Assembly: GCA_002794775.1 (NCBI GenBank)
Contig: NBAY01000015.1
Location: 558,001-622,000 of the forward strand
Direction: 5' to 3'
Length of the DNA: 64,000 bases
Source of the DNA: Porodaedalea pini
Taxonomy: Eukaryota; Basidiomycota; Agaricomycetes; Hymenochaetales; Hymenochaetaceae
Positions 11,155-21,580 of the stretch are shown one piece after another (positions within the stretch are counted from its first letter, which is position 1; the number at the start of each line of letters is the position of its first letter). Below the pieces are notes generated by a model that saw nothing but the letters and a program-made list of their open reading frames with translations, was not told the origin of the DNA and did not search any database. The position numbers were made by a program, and so were the translations under genes.

Positions 11155-11568
11155 TGTTAGAACCTGAACTTTCACCTTTTCCTTTATTTTCCCTTTTACC
11201 ATTTCCTTTATTATATTCGTCCTTTTCATTATATTTACCCATCTTACACAATCATTCCCACACTGCCTTCATTCGTTCCATTCCCACTCGTTATGTAATG
11301 TTAGGTAATATAGTCTCACGGTCGTCGCTATATAAGGTCTCAGGAATCGCATGAACTCCTTGTTCTGCTTTTCCTCTTACCTCCGCGACGACCTAGGTGA
11401 GACTCGTCCCCCTTGTATTAGTTTAGACTTGTATTAATCCTCTTACCTCCGCGACGACCTAGTCTGAGTACAGCGTGTCCCGAGTCCCCGCTCGAGTATA
11501 GCACGTCCCAGACAACAGCAAGCCGAGGCCTGCCCAGTCTGAGTCGTCTCCCGGACTCCCGCCTAACA
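11155..11568 (+). repeat. 3' LTR of copy B
   Basis: The LTR is 414 bp and 5 mismatches from the 5' LTR. It is followed by CTTGA, the right copy of the target duplication. Positions 11574-11783 hold 210 bp of repeat-like sequence with no gene recognised. Confidence 0.96.
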
Positions 11569-11783
11569 CTTGACCCGTTCCTCATGCATCACAGCACAAA
11601 GCATGCAGCACACCAATGGGTGGGGCTGCAGACACAAAGGAGGTCAAGGCACATCAAGCTGATTGAATCAGCCATGAACACTGTGTGCCTCAGCAGTGTC
11701 ACTGTCAGCACACTCACTCCCCTCCATGGTCAAAGTTGATGTGAGGTCATCCATCACTAGTTGTTCATCATGCTCAAGCCCAC

Positions 11784-12716
11784 TGTAGAGCTGTTCCGAT
11801 CATCCCATCACTGCTGATCAATCCAGAAGCACTCAAGAACTGGTTCTGATGCATACCAATCAGTACCAGACTGAATCCAATTGGTCCAGTTTTGAATCAG
11901 AACCTTGTGATCATGTCAGCAACACATTACAAGATCTCCAAAAGCTGACTGGAACATACCAGAGATCTTATCTGGATGATCAGGGATGCGGTCACTTGGA
12001 GCATACAGCCAAGACATGTACTGGACAACAGTCTGACGACAGGAGCCACATACCGATTGGACGATCTGAGTTCTGGTGGAGCACTGGTATGGTCGGATGC
12101 AATGCGGACATTTTTCCTCTTTGTGATTTATGTTTTTCCTATGTTCTTCTGATTTCTATGCTTTCTATGCGCGCCTCTATGACCTATGACTTTTCCTTTC
12201 AACTTCTCTATGTTTCAACTGATATGCACATTATGCCCATATGGAAATTATTAACTGTAGATAGATCTTTGGACTTAGTATAAATATGCATCCCATGTCA
12301 TAGGTAGAGGACAAGTCAGTTCTACTGCAGAGTCTCCCTCAGACAGGGTAACTTGAGTGCAATTTGTCTTAGTTCTCATAAACCTCATAGTTGTTCCATC
12401 TTCATCTTAGTCTCTCATCTCTCAAAGGCATCTCTCATCTCTTGTTCCATAACTAAAACCTCATTGCTCGGAGTATTTGCATCGTACCAGTGTCAATTAT
12501 CCATGCATTCCATCTCTGTACCGGTCAAGTACAGACCTGACTGGAGTTTCTGACCTCAGTTCTCGATATTGACACATACCAACGTGTACCGAAGCATACT
12601 GATGTGTACCGGTACATCAACTGATCTTACTGCAGTCAACCCCTAACCTCCCAGAGCATGCGATCACATCCCCAAAAGGACTGCTGATCCCAGACACCCC
12701 CAAGTCAGGATCTACA
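11784..12716 (+). repeat. LTR of family 2, second copy
   Basis: This 933-bp segment begins TGTAGAG and ends GATCTACA, as does the solo LTR at 1700-2585, and aligns with it along its length with much divergence and indels. It has a better preserved TATA (TATAAAT at about 12281). No clear target duplication is visible (left flank CCCAC, right flank CTGCC), so one end may have rearranged or it may be part of a decayed longer element. Confidence 0.7.
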
Positions 12717-13124
12717 CTGCCACCAGACCCTCTACAAGCAGTAACAAGATTCACTATTTGGTCTTATTCCAGTTGCAGTACCAGCAAGATAGCATATTGC
12801 ATTCCATCGTTCTGTCACCAGCTCTCCTGCATGTATTGCATCACTCAGCTGCAAAGGTTAGTTAACACTTTGTTCATGGGAAATTTTACTTTGGTAGGGA
12901 CCTTTTAGCTAGCCCATGCAGCCATGTGGTGCCTTAATCTGTTTGATATGGGCTCTCTCTTCCAGCAGACTACTAAACATCACTGTGTCATTCCAACAAG
13001 ATTCTTCCTTCCTTGATAAATAATTTACCAGGATCAAAAATCCCATTCTTCCAATAATCCCATCCCTGGAGGAAGTGCACCACCTGTCTTGTCTTTAGAA
13101 GCTTCTTTATGATCCTGGTTTATT
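12717..13124. other. 408 bp without recognisable gene
   Basis: AT-rich sequence with no credible open frame, between the family 2 LTR and the duplicated repeat. Nothing recognised. Confidence 0.6.
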
Positions 13125-13743
13125 ACAGAATCAGTCTTAATTGTGCATAGTTCCTATAATTACTAGTTTGTTTGTTTTGCCTTCTGGGGTGTTGCTATGA
13201 CTGCATTTAACCAATAATGGTCCAACTAGCAAATGAAATAAGTATGAAAACTAATTCAATCCTAATGTCACTTTCTCACTTATATCTGCAAAGTTAGGTT
13301 CATCTAATTATATTAAACCACTAGCACATGTCCACTAAAGTACATTATTAAACATAAGCTCCAGTAAGCCTAGCATACTGATTTAGCTGGAGGGTGGAAT
13401 AGATTACTTTGCTCCCAAATTCCTACATATAAATATGCATCAGTTACTTCACCTTTTCCTGCCATTTGGAAAGAAAAAAGTTCTCCATCCCCTCACAAGA
13501 CACATAGCAATATGGTGGAGCAGAGCTGGTATTATCGTTGAGCATGCAAAAGTGCATAATTTTGAACTGGAATCTATAACATGTCATACTAAAGTTCAGC
13601 AAATATGATCCAGTTGCTTCAGAACACAACTGTGCTGTAGAAGAGTATGTCGTCAAAGTCAAATTCAAAGTCAAAGAAGAAATAAAAGAGTACATAACAG
13701 CATACGGCTTGTGCTGTGAGTCTATGGGTACCCTGTGTCAAAT
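13125..13743 (-). repeat. duplicated repeat, copy 1 (CpG-depleted)
   Basis: This segment aligns with 18320-18962 over about 600 bp. A minus-strand open frame is shared by the two copies (13444-13695 here, 18691-18879 there), with a conserved stretch around Ala-Gln-Leu-Cys-Ser-Glu-Ala-Thr. Copy 1 has TpG or CpA at many sites where copy 2 has CpG. E1 is inserted at its right end. The function of the unit is unknown; it may be a repeat-borne gene fragment. Confidence 0.65.
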
Positions 13744-13745
13744 TA

Positions 13746-14810
13746 CTGCCCTTATCAGAAGTATTGTCCCACGAGCGCACTGATTTTCGTGCCACAAGAG
13801 CGTCAGAACACAAACATTTTCATATCTCAACCAGAAGTTGACCTTTTTGTGTCATCTAAGTTGCTAAATTCATTTTTTTTATCTCATATTTCATATTTCA
13901 ACAAGAGTGATAAGAAATAGTCAAACTTTGAGTCCAAAGCAGTGAAAATGCTGTTTTTGAACCCATTTCCCTTGTTCATTATTTCCTGAACTCAGATTTC
14001 ACTGTACAGTGCTCCATACCAGCACAGAATTCTAGTATTAGTCTATTATGAATTTACAGACTGATTTTGAGATGTATTGTGAGGTAGATGTGCTGAATTG
14101 GTGCATGCCTAAAACACACAAATCCCCTCTGTTTCTGCAAGCCCCCAGCCCCCAGGAAAAACTCTTCTCAGCTAAGTTCATGCATGTAAATTCATTCAAA
14201 GTGTATTGGAACAGATTTGAGCAGCATCCATGGATACAGGCTTCCTTCATGAATCAGGGATATGTTCACAAGAATAGTGCATACAGTCAGAATCTGGTAC
14301 TCAATTCAGCTCACTGGTTGATGCTAGAGCCCTGGATTCTGCTCAAATCTCTTCCAATACACTTTGAATGAATTTACATGCATGAACTTAGCTGAGAAGA
14401 ATTTTTCCTGGGGGCTGGGGGTCTTGCAGAAACAGAGGGGATTTGTGTGTTTTAGGCATGCACCAATTCAGCACATCTACCTCACAATACATCTCAAAAT
14501 CAGTCTGTAAATTCATAATAGACTAATACTAGAATTCTGTGCTGGTCTGGAGCACTGTACAGTGAAATCTGAGTGCAGGAAAAAATGAACAAGGGAAATG
14601 GGTTCAAAAACAGCATTTTCACTGTTTTGGACTCAAATTTTGACTATTTCTTATCACTCTTGTTGAAATATGAAAGATGAGATAAAAAAAATGAATTTAG
14701 CAACTTAGATGACACAAAAAGGTCAACTTTTGGTTGAGATATGAAAATGTTTGTGTTCTGAGGCTCTTGTGGCACGAAAATCAGTGTGACAATACTTCTG
14801 CAAAGGGCAG
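13746..14810. mobile_element. E1: foldback (long inverted repeat) element, 1065 bp
   Basis: The two arms (13746-14224 and 14339-14810) are reverse complements over about 475 bp around a 114-bp loop. The ends read CTGCCCTTATCAG... and ...GGGCAG, each flanked by TA (13744-13745 and 14811-14812), as expected for Tc1/mariner-like insertion at TA. The terminal 28 bp are shared with E2 and E3. There is no transposase; it is a non-autonomous, MITE-like element. A loop frame of about 100 codons is a palindrome by-product. Confidence 0.88.
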
Positions 14811-14812
14811 TA

Positions 14813-15093
14813 AAAAGAGATGATAATGAGGAGGGAAATAGTAGCAAAGGCAAAGCAAATATCGGCCTGTTCAGTAAAAAGCCGAAGATTGAACTCCGGA
14901 AGGTAGAAGAGTCTGCCGCGAGGGGTAGGGAGCATGCCAGAATGATATTTTATAATGTTGTCGATATGTGTGTGGTCTAAATCGCCGGAGGCTAAGGATC
15001 TTAAACAAAAGTATAAAGACAAAACAGATGGAGCCTATCATGGAGATGATGCAACAGTGGTGGAAGAAAGGGACATTGACCCTTGGTAATCGT
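14813..15093 (+). pseudogene. fragment of an unrecognised gene after E1
   Basis: An open frame of about 50 codons (14813-14980) is rich in Lys, Glu and Ser and ends with TAA. Similar charged coding-like sequence continues to about 15090. E1 inserted directly to its left, so it may be the downstream half of a gene it disrupted. It is unlike any family I recognise. Confidence 0.35.
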
Positions 15094-16526
15094 TAGGACA
15101 TATGTATTACAGCTGTTTTCACAAGTGTTTCACACTTTTTTGATTTGCTGTAATGGATAAATTGTCAGTGCTAATCAGCGGGGCTCAATCTGCTCAGCTC
15201 TTGTGGTAAAGCATGCACAAAGATACAAAGCGGAGAAAGAACATATTGAATAAATTCTATGAGGATGTCAAAAAGGGTTTATGAAAATATAAAAAGGGCT
15301 TCGCACCATAATGTAAAACGGTTTATGGCCGTAATTTTTCGTCTGAGATATACGTCGATAGATGCATCTGCATCCTCTCTTCTCCCACGCGTCGACTCGG
15401 ATGCGCGAGAATCGCATGCCCTTGCTTCCCGCTCTCTTGAGCAAGTATCGCGTGAATCGTGCTGTCCATATCAAAGGGCGCCATATGCCCGCATGAAGAT
15501 ATGTAGATAAGTTCAAGTTGGCGGCTTGCCGTAAAGACGGCACGACCTGTAAATCTTCAGTACGACAAGGCGTTCGGTCACACGATGCCATCTCAAAAGA
15601 GTCCCATTCGGGATTTCGTCTCAGCCGGTGGATCAAAGACCAAAAGCACTCATTTTTTGAGTCTGCGATCGACAACATCGCCGATCATCGTGAATTTCCG
15701 AGTCGGAGCTCAAAAGACAAAAACACCGACACAAAAATCTAGTTACAGTGTAGCGTGTCTCCTAACCGACACGACATTCCGACGAAAGGATGTCGTAAGA
15801 CGTGTAGGCTACCCGTGTCAGTGAGTCTACGCTCATCATAAGCGACCCACGCAACCTTTTTGATTCACTCCCTCCCTCCAACGCCTTCGCTGCACCATGA
15901 AATTACCTCTCCGGTTGTCACAGACTTCCGCTCGCTCAATACTCAACTGCGTATCTCGCTCAAGCTCGTCCTGCAATCAAAGGTCACAAGGGCTCGCACG
16001 TGACAACTCAGCAAAGAAGGGGGCATAGCTGACTCGGATAAGTAATGCGGATCCAAAGCTCGAAAGGCCGTGTTCCGAGTCCCAACTCGTACTCTCCTTC
16101 ACCATCGCTTCTTTCTCGATCCTCACCATCCGTCGCGTCCTTGAATACAAAACATGATTACGAAATCGAAATGGCATGAAAGAAGACTCGGGTGGAGGCA
16201 GTAAGACTTCTCTTCAGTCCGACCCCTGAGTACGATGACAAGGTCTTTTTTGCAGCGTGCTTCTCAGCGCCTAAGGTGCGACTCATCTGCAGGGAATGAT
16301 TTCACAGCGTCGTTTACTACTTGTACCTCACCGAAGGTTACCTGAAGACATTGGGTTCTGAGAAGAGTCCTTCAGCAGGGTGAGCAACTAGCTGGCAATA
16401 ATTGAAAATCGATTCACGTCCGACTCGTTCTTATATAGTTCTCATAAAGCTTCGATGCTCAGCTTCTCCCACCGACATCTCGCATTCGAAGTAGAATAGA
16501 AGATCATCGACGCAGGGGAACTTACG
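15094..16526. other. 1.4 kb without supported gene
   Basis: Short open frames on both strands (for example 15518-15742) but no splice pattern or domain. The right part (about 16400-16520) is the upstream region of the decayed gene that follows. Nothing else recognised. Confidence 0.55.
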
Positions 16527-18241
16527 ATGCTTAGCACTATCCTCAAGCGTCTGGGTTTCAACGAGCCGACAGACCTCAAGCAGCTTGTCCTCTCTTTGTC
16601 CTGTGAGCATTGGTTGGGCTTCCGTACTGATGCATTCAAACCTATAACACATTTTGCACTTACTAGCGGCCAAGCTCAATTTGTCCCTTTCGACCATCCC
16701 GGGTCTCCTCGACGGAATCGACTATCGCACGATCCACGGGCGTCGTGAGGATCTCGTCTACCATGTGTATTCAGACATGCTACTTCCCCCGTTTTCAAGT
16801 GCGCGCACACCACATTCATCACACGCTCACTTCGCTGCGATTCGAAATCGTTTCTCCATTCATGTGCGCCTCTGGGGGTGCGACACCTCGAGGGTTTCTT
16901 TGAACGCTACCGCGCAATCTTCGAGCGCAACAGGATTTCCGTTATGGGCATGACATGCGGGTGGTCCACTTCCGCGACAATCGCTCCCGCGCGGCCTTGA
17001 CTGGATACGTGGCTTCGGCAGGAACGTCTCGCACGGTTCAGCATACCTCTCGTGCAAGTCTTTCCTCGAAGGAGTCCCTCTCTGAGAAGCTCGAGCGCAT
17101 CATCCGCGGGACGACGATTGTTCCTACATTTTCGGGCATCAAGAGTGGCAGATGATCCTCGAGCTGGCGGCGTAGGTTGATCACAAGATGAAGAAGTACA
17201 CTGGTTGAAACTGGCGTGAAGTTGTGAAAGAGGACAATACTGACCACCTTGAATTCGAATGGAGAAACAAGGAGCTATGGATGACGATTTCTACAACAGT
17301 GGCTCTTATTCCATCGACTGTAAGCAACTTGTCGTATCACTGCTGAAACACTCTAATGAGTATATACTCAGGTGCGATCCACAATATCTTGTCCTTCCCG
17401 ACGAGCCGGACAGGGAAAACTGTTACTCAGTTAAAAGGCGCGGTAAAAATGGATTTGAAGTATGAAGGCGCAGGTGAAGACTGGAGGTGAGGATCTTAAA
17501 CGCGTTTGATACGTTCCAATACTGACTGTTCTCGCATCCACTTAGTTCCGAGACGACCGTGACGTGGTCTGCGAACATCTCTTTAACCTCCACCGCCTCT
17601 GGTCTGCAAGTGCAGCTCCATCCCACACATATTGTGCTGGACTTCCGTTCCACACACGTCACGCACGGCGCTCCTGGACATGAGACCCAGGCGCAGGCGC
17701 TCGAGCAGCTCAAGGCGAAGTTTCCCGGCTCCATCGACTTCACATTACTTCTACGTGAACTGAAGAACGACTTGGAAGGCATGTGGGTAGGCGAGCAATG
17801 CGTCGCATACTCCCGTGTTCAACCGTCGTGGCGATCTGCTTCTCGATCTCACCGTCTCTGGCACCCATGTTGAGAGTGCGTTAAGCACGAACGGTGGCAT
17901 CCACAAGACGATTAACGGGAAGAGCAGCATTTCTTAGCCTGAACGATAATGCAACGCCCATCGGTATGAATGGAAATGAAAACGCAACGAGCGGGCATTG
18001 TTTTCGACACGGTATGAAGATTCATGAATGATCTCCTTCGGAGTCGTCTTAACCCGCTTATTTTCATGGTCTAGTCATCCACGAGGCAGGAGACGCTTTG
18101 AGCTTACTCTCCTTCGATCTCTCGTATGTCGAAGGCAATGGGCTCGAGCTTCGTCTCACACGAGACAGCCACACGTCAGAGCTCGTCCATCCAGATCAGT
18201 GGCGAGTTCGACGACTACTCTGATCCCGACAGTGTAGAGTA
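16527..18241 (+). pseudogene. decayed multi-exon gene of unknown family
   Basis: The coding signal starts at ATG 16527. A first intron (GTGAGC...ACTTACTAG, ending 16669) leads into a long exon. Fungal introns are seen again at about 17320-17371 (GTAAGC...CTCAG) and about 17491-17549 (GTGAGG...CTTAG). The exon frames line up across these introns. The frame is broken by TGA at about 17085 and 17208 and by TAG at about 17173, and by single-base shifts near 16980 and 17810. The TGA stops fit CGA-to-TGA changes. The likely C-terminus, rich in Asp and Ser, ends with TAA at 18239-18241. I cannot name the protein. It is flanked on both sides by copies of the duplicated repeat. Confidence 0.6.
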
Positions 18242-18319
18242 AGAGCTGCAGATGGTGTGCCTGGGCTGCTGCTTCTGTTTCCGGGGGTGTTGAAATAATA
18301 GGCTATCGTACGTCAAGAT

Positions 18320-18962
18320 GGACTTGTTACAGAATTTGTCTTAATTGTGCATACTTCCTATTGTTATTAGTTTGCTTTTGCCTTCCGGGCTGTTGCACAC
18401 GACTGCATTTAAGCAATATTGATAACAATCAGACTAGCAAAGGAAATATGCATGTGAGCTAGGTCAATCCCAGCGTCACTTTCTCGCAAAGTTGGGGCTT
18501 GTCCAATCATATGAAATGCATTAAGCCCCGTTAGCCACAAGCGGCTCCACTAGCGTACGTCTGCTATACTACATTGCTAAGTGTATGCTCTAATAAGCCT
18601 TGCATACGGGGTTGCTCCAGAGAGTGGAATGGCTTACTTTGCTCCCTTTTCGTACATATTATAAACTTGCATTAATTAGATCATCTTCCTCTACCACTCG
18701 AAAAGAAAGAAGCTTAGGTCCTCTATCTTCTCGCATGTCTCATACCAATCTGCGCGCTGTGGAGAAGCAGTATTATAATGAAGCATACGAAAGTGCGTAA
18801 TTTTGAATTGGAACTTATAACATATCATACTGAAGTCCGGCCAATATGATCCAGTCGCTTCAGAGCACAACTGTGCCATAGAAGACTATGAAGTCGTGGA
18901 CGACAATGGTGAACCAAAGGAGCTTGGTTTGCGCCGTGAGTCTATGAGTACCCTGAGTCAAT
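18320..18962 (-). repeat. duplicated repeat, copy 2 (CpG-rich)
   Basis: This is the counterpart of 13125-13743. It keeps CpG where copy 1 has TpG or CpA, so it is younger or was not methylated. It has a TATA-like motif near 18655 and the conserved minus-strand frame at 18691-18879. Confidence 0.65.
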
Positions 18963-19251
18963 GTATGACTCAAAAGTTAACAAATCTTTTTTTTTTTTCA
19001 CTATCAGTGGTGAGGGGACAGGTGTTAGCGAGGGCTACAAATATAAAATGAGACACCTGTTTAGTAACAAGAGGGTCTTCGTGCAGACAGCGAGGTCTGC
19101 CGACTCTCACCCAGCGTATATTTTAAAGGACTTTCTTGATGCTGTTGAGAAATGGTCCAAATCTAAGGTGGCCAAGGATCGAAAAAATGAAGACAAGTTA
19201 GAGGGAAATCCTACAAGGAAGTTTAGATTGCTAGAAACGGGACTCAATTAG
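18963..19251 (+). pseudogene. fragment of unrecognised gene
   Basis: An open frame of about 80 codons (from about 19009 to TAG 19249-19251) has normal-looking composition: aromatic and charged residues and a Lys-rich C-terminus. It may be the last exon of a gene linked to the duplicated repeat. It is cut off from any 5' part by a poly-T stretch (about 18988-18999). Not recognised. Confidence 0.35.
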
Positions 19252-19286
19252 TGGACAGGCTCATCAGAAGGACACATATGTGCTTA

Positions 19287-20198
19287 CTGCCCTTTTCAGA
19301 AGTATTGTCACACATGATTTCACTGATTTTTGTGCCACAAGAGCCTCAAAACACAAACATATTCATTTTTTTCTGAACTCAGATTTCACTGTACAGTGCT
19401 CCATACCAGCACAGAATTCTAGTATTAGTCTATTATGAATTTACAGACTGATTTTGAGATGTATTGTGAGGTAGATGTGCTGAATTGGTGCATGCCTAAA
19501 ACACACAAATCCCCTCTGTTTCTGCAAGACTCCCAGCCCCCAGGAAAAACTCTTCTCAGCTAAGTTCATGCATGTAAATTCATTCAAAGTGTATTGGAAC
19601 AGATTTGAGCAGCATCCATGGATACAGGCTTCCTTCATGAATCAGGGATATGTTCACAAGAATAGTGCATACAGTCAGAATCTGGTACTCAATTCAGCTC
19701 ACTGGTTGATGCTAGAGCCCTGGATTCTGCTCAAATCTCTTCCAATACACTTTGAATGAATTTACATGCATGAACTTAGCTGAGAAGAATTTTTTCCTGG
19801 GGCTGGGGGTCTTGCAGAAACAGAGGGGATTTGTGTGTTTTAGGCATGCACCAATTCAGCACATCTACCTCACAATACATCTCAAAATCAGTCTGTAAAT
19901 TCATAATAGACTAATACTAGAATTCTGTGCTGGTCTGGAGCACTGTACAGTGAAATCTGAGTGCAGGAAAAAATGAACAAGGGAAATGGGTTCAAAAACA
20001 GCATTTTCACTGTTTTGGACTCAAATTTTGACTATTTCTTATCACTCTTGTTGAAATATGAAAGATGAGATAAAAAAAATGAATTTAGCAACTTAGATGA
20101 CACAAAAAGGTCAACTTTTGGTTGAGATATGAAAATGTTTGTGTTTTGAGGCTCTTGTGGCACGAAAATCAGTGTGACAATACTTCTGCAAAGGGCAG
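19287..20198. mobile_element. E2: foldback element related to E1, left arm deleted
   Basis: Sequence and termini match E1, flanked by TA (19285-19286 and 20199-20200). About 190 bp of the left arm are missing, joining at about 19369, so the palindrome is asymmetric. The rest is nearly identical to E1. Only six bases (20201-20206, ending in the TA of E3) separate the right TA of E2 from E3. Confidence 0.87.
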
Positions 20199-20332
20199 TA
20201 ATGTTACTGCCCTTTTCAGAAGTATTGTCACACATCAAATTCATGTGGTTTTGACGCGTCTTGTGGCATAACTGCCGAAATTCGAGTAAATGACGATTTA
20301 CTGTGTCAATTCCTCACGATACATGTTCATTA

Positions 20333-21181
20333 CAGCCTTTTTCATAAGTCCTGCGACATGTGCATGTCACGTGAAATGAGCCGCGTCAGAGCCAAAGTGT
20401 CGAAAAATTAGAATGAATGCCTATGTTCTCTGTGAATTCTGCACAGTACCTGCTCATTAAGTACTCAAAAAAAAGGCACGGTTCTCAGGAGAAGAAATAT
20501 GTAAAATAGGGAGCAATAAATTGACTGTGTAGGCAGGTGGAGATCAAACAAGTGCAGCTGGTCTGTTCTCTCACCCATTTTCACTGAGATTCAAAAATTA
20601 TGGCTCCCCTACATCTACCTATAAAATTATTTCCTGTGTCTGTAAATTAAGTATATGACTATACCAACATCTCCTGCAAGTTTGAAGCCAATCCATTCAG
20701 TATTCATGGTGCAGCAGCAAGATTTGTGTTCTACTCTGCAAGACCTGTTGTGAGAAAAGGAGGGTGGAAAGAGCTTGAAGTGGAACACAAATCTTGCTGC
20801 TGCACCATGAATACTGAATGGATTGGCTTCAAACTTGCAGGAGATGTTGGTATAGTCATATACTTAATTTACAGACACAGGAAATAATTTTATAGGTAGA
20901 TGTAGGGGAGCCATAATTTTTGAATCTCAGTGAAAATGGGTGAGAGAACAGACCAGCTGCACTTGTTTGATCTCCACCTGCCTACACAGTCAATTTATTG
21001 CTCCCTATTTTACATATTTCTTCTCCTGAGAACCGTGCCTTTTTTTTGAGTACTTAATGAGCAGGTACTGTGCAGAATTCACAGAGAAAATAGGCATTCA
21101 TTCTAATTTTTCGACACTTTGGCTCTGATGTGGCTCATTTCATGTGACATGCACATGTCGTAGGACTTATGAAAAAGGCTG
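20333..21181. mobile_element. E4: foldback element nested in E5, TA target
   Basis: This is an 849-bp near-perfect palindrome: arms of about 400 bp around a loop of about 50 bp near 20734-20783, ends CAGCC...GGCTG. It is flanked by TA (20331-20332 and 21182-21183). The uninterrupted site is visible in the right arm of E5 (23850-23870), where a single TA is found. This shows directly that insertion duplicated TA. No coding capacity. Confidence 0.92.
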
Positions 21182-21580
21182 TAAGCACTCAAAAAAAAAG
21201 TACTTGCCCATCCAAATCCGAATCTGTAAAAATATCTGAGGTTAGATGAATGTGTTTGTCAAAATAAGTCAAACAATGTCGACCAGCCCTGTTTCAACAC
21301 CTCACCCTCACTATATGCAAAAATCATACCCCTTTCCTCTCATCCCGTAATTTTTTTTTCTCCACCTGTAAATTAGAATTAGGTTTACATGTATGGCAAT
21401 CCCATGCATAAGTTTGGTGTCATTCTGTGCACTATTTGTGGTGTAATGGGGATGTTTCTGTTCTTCGGACACCTGCTCTCACCCGGGTTTGGACAGTCCA
21501 TTTCATACAGCTCTGCCAATTTGACAGGTAAAAATACAAAACTTCTTGCATTACATAGAAAATCCTGTCTACTACAGCCT

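Larger units (their letters stand above)
5322..11568 (+). mobile_element. full-length Ty3/gypsy chromovirus copy B (6247 bp)
   Basis: This is a complete element. It has identical-length LTRs (5322-5735 and 11155-11568), a 5-bp target duplication CTTGA (5317-5321 and 11569-11573), a self-complementary primer site (5737-5747), gag, a -1 frameshift site, pol and a purine tract (11142-11151). The integrase ends in a chromodomain, which places it among chromoviruses. Self-priming and frameshifting resemble the Tf1/sushi branch; that placement rests on known features of those families. The LTRs differ at only five positions, so insertion was recent. Despite this the element is inactive: two stops in gag, one in pol, and Asp-to-Asn changes in RT and integrase. 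Confidence 0.96.

Noticed and set aside
14048..14371. 107-codon open frame inside E1 (and its copy in E2)
   Set aside because: It lies in the loop and arms of a palindrome and is repeated because the element is repeated; no domain and no splice support.
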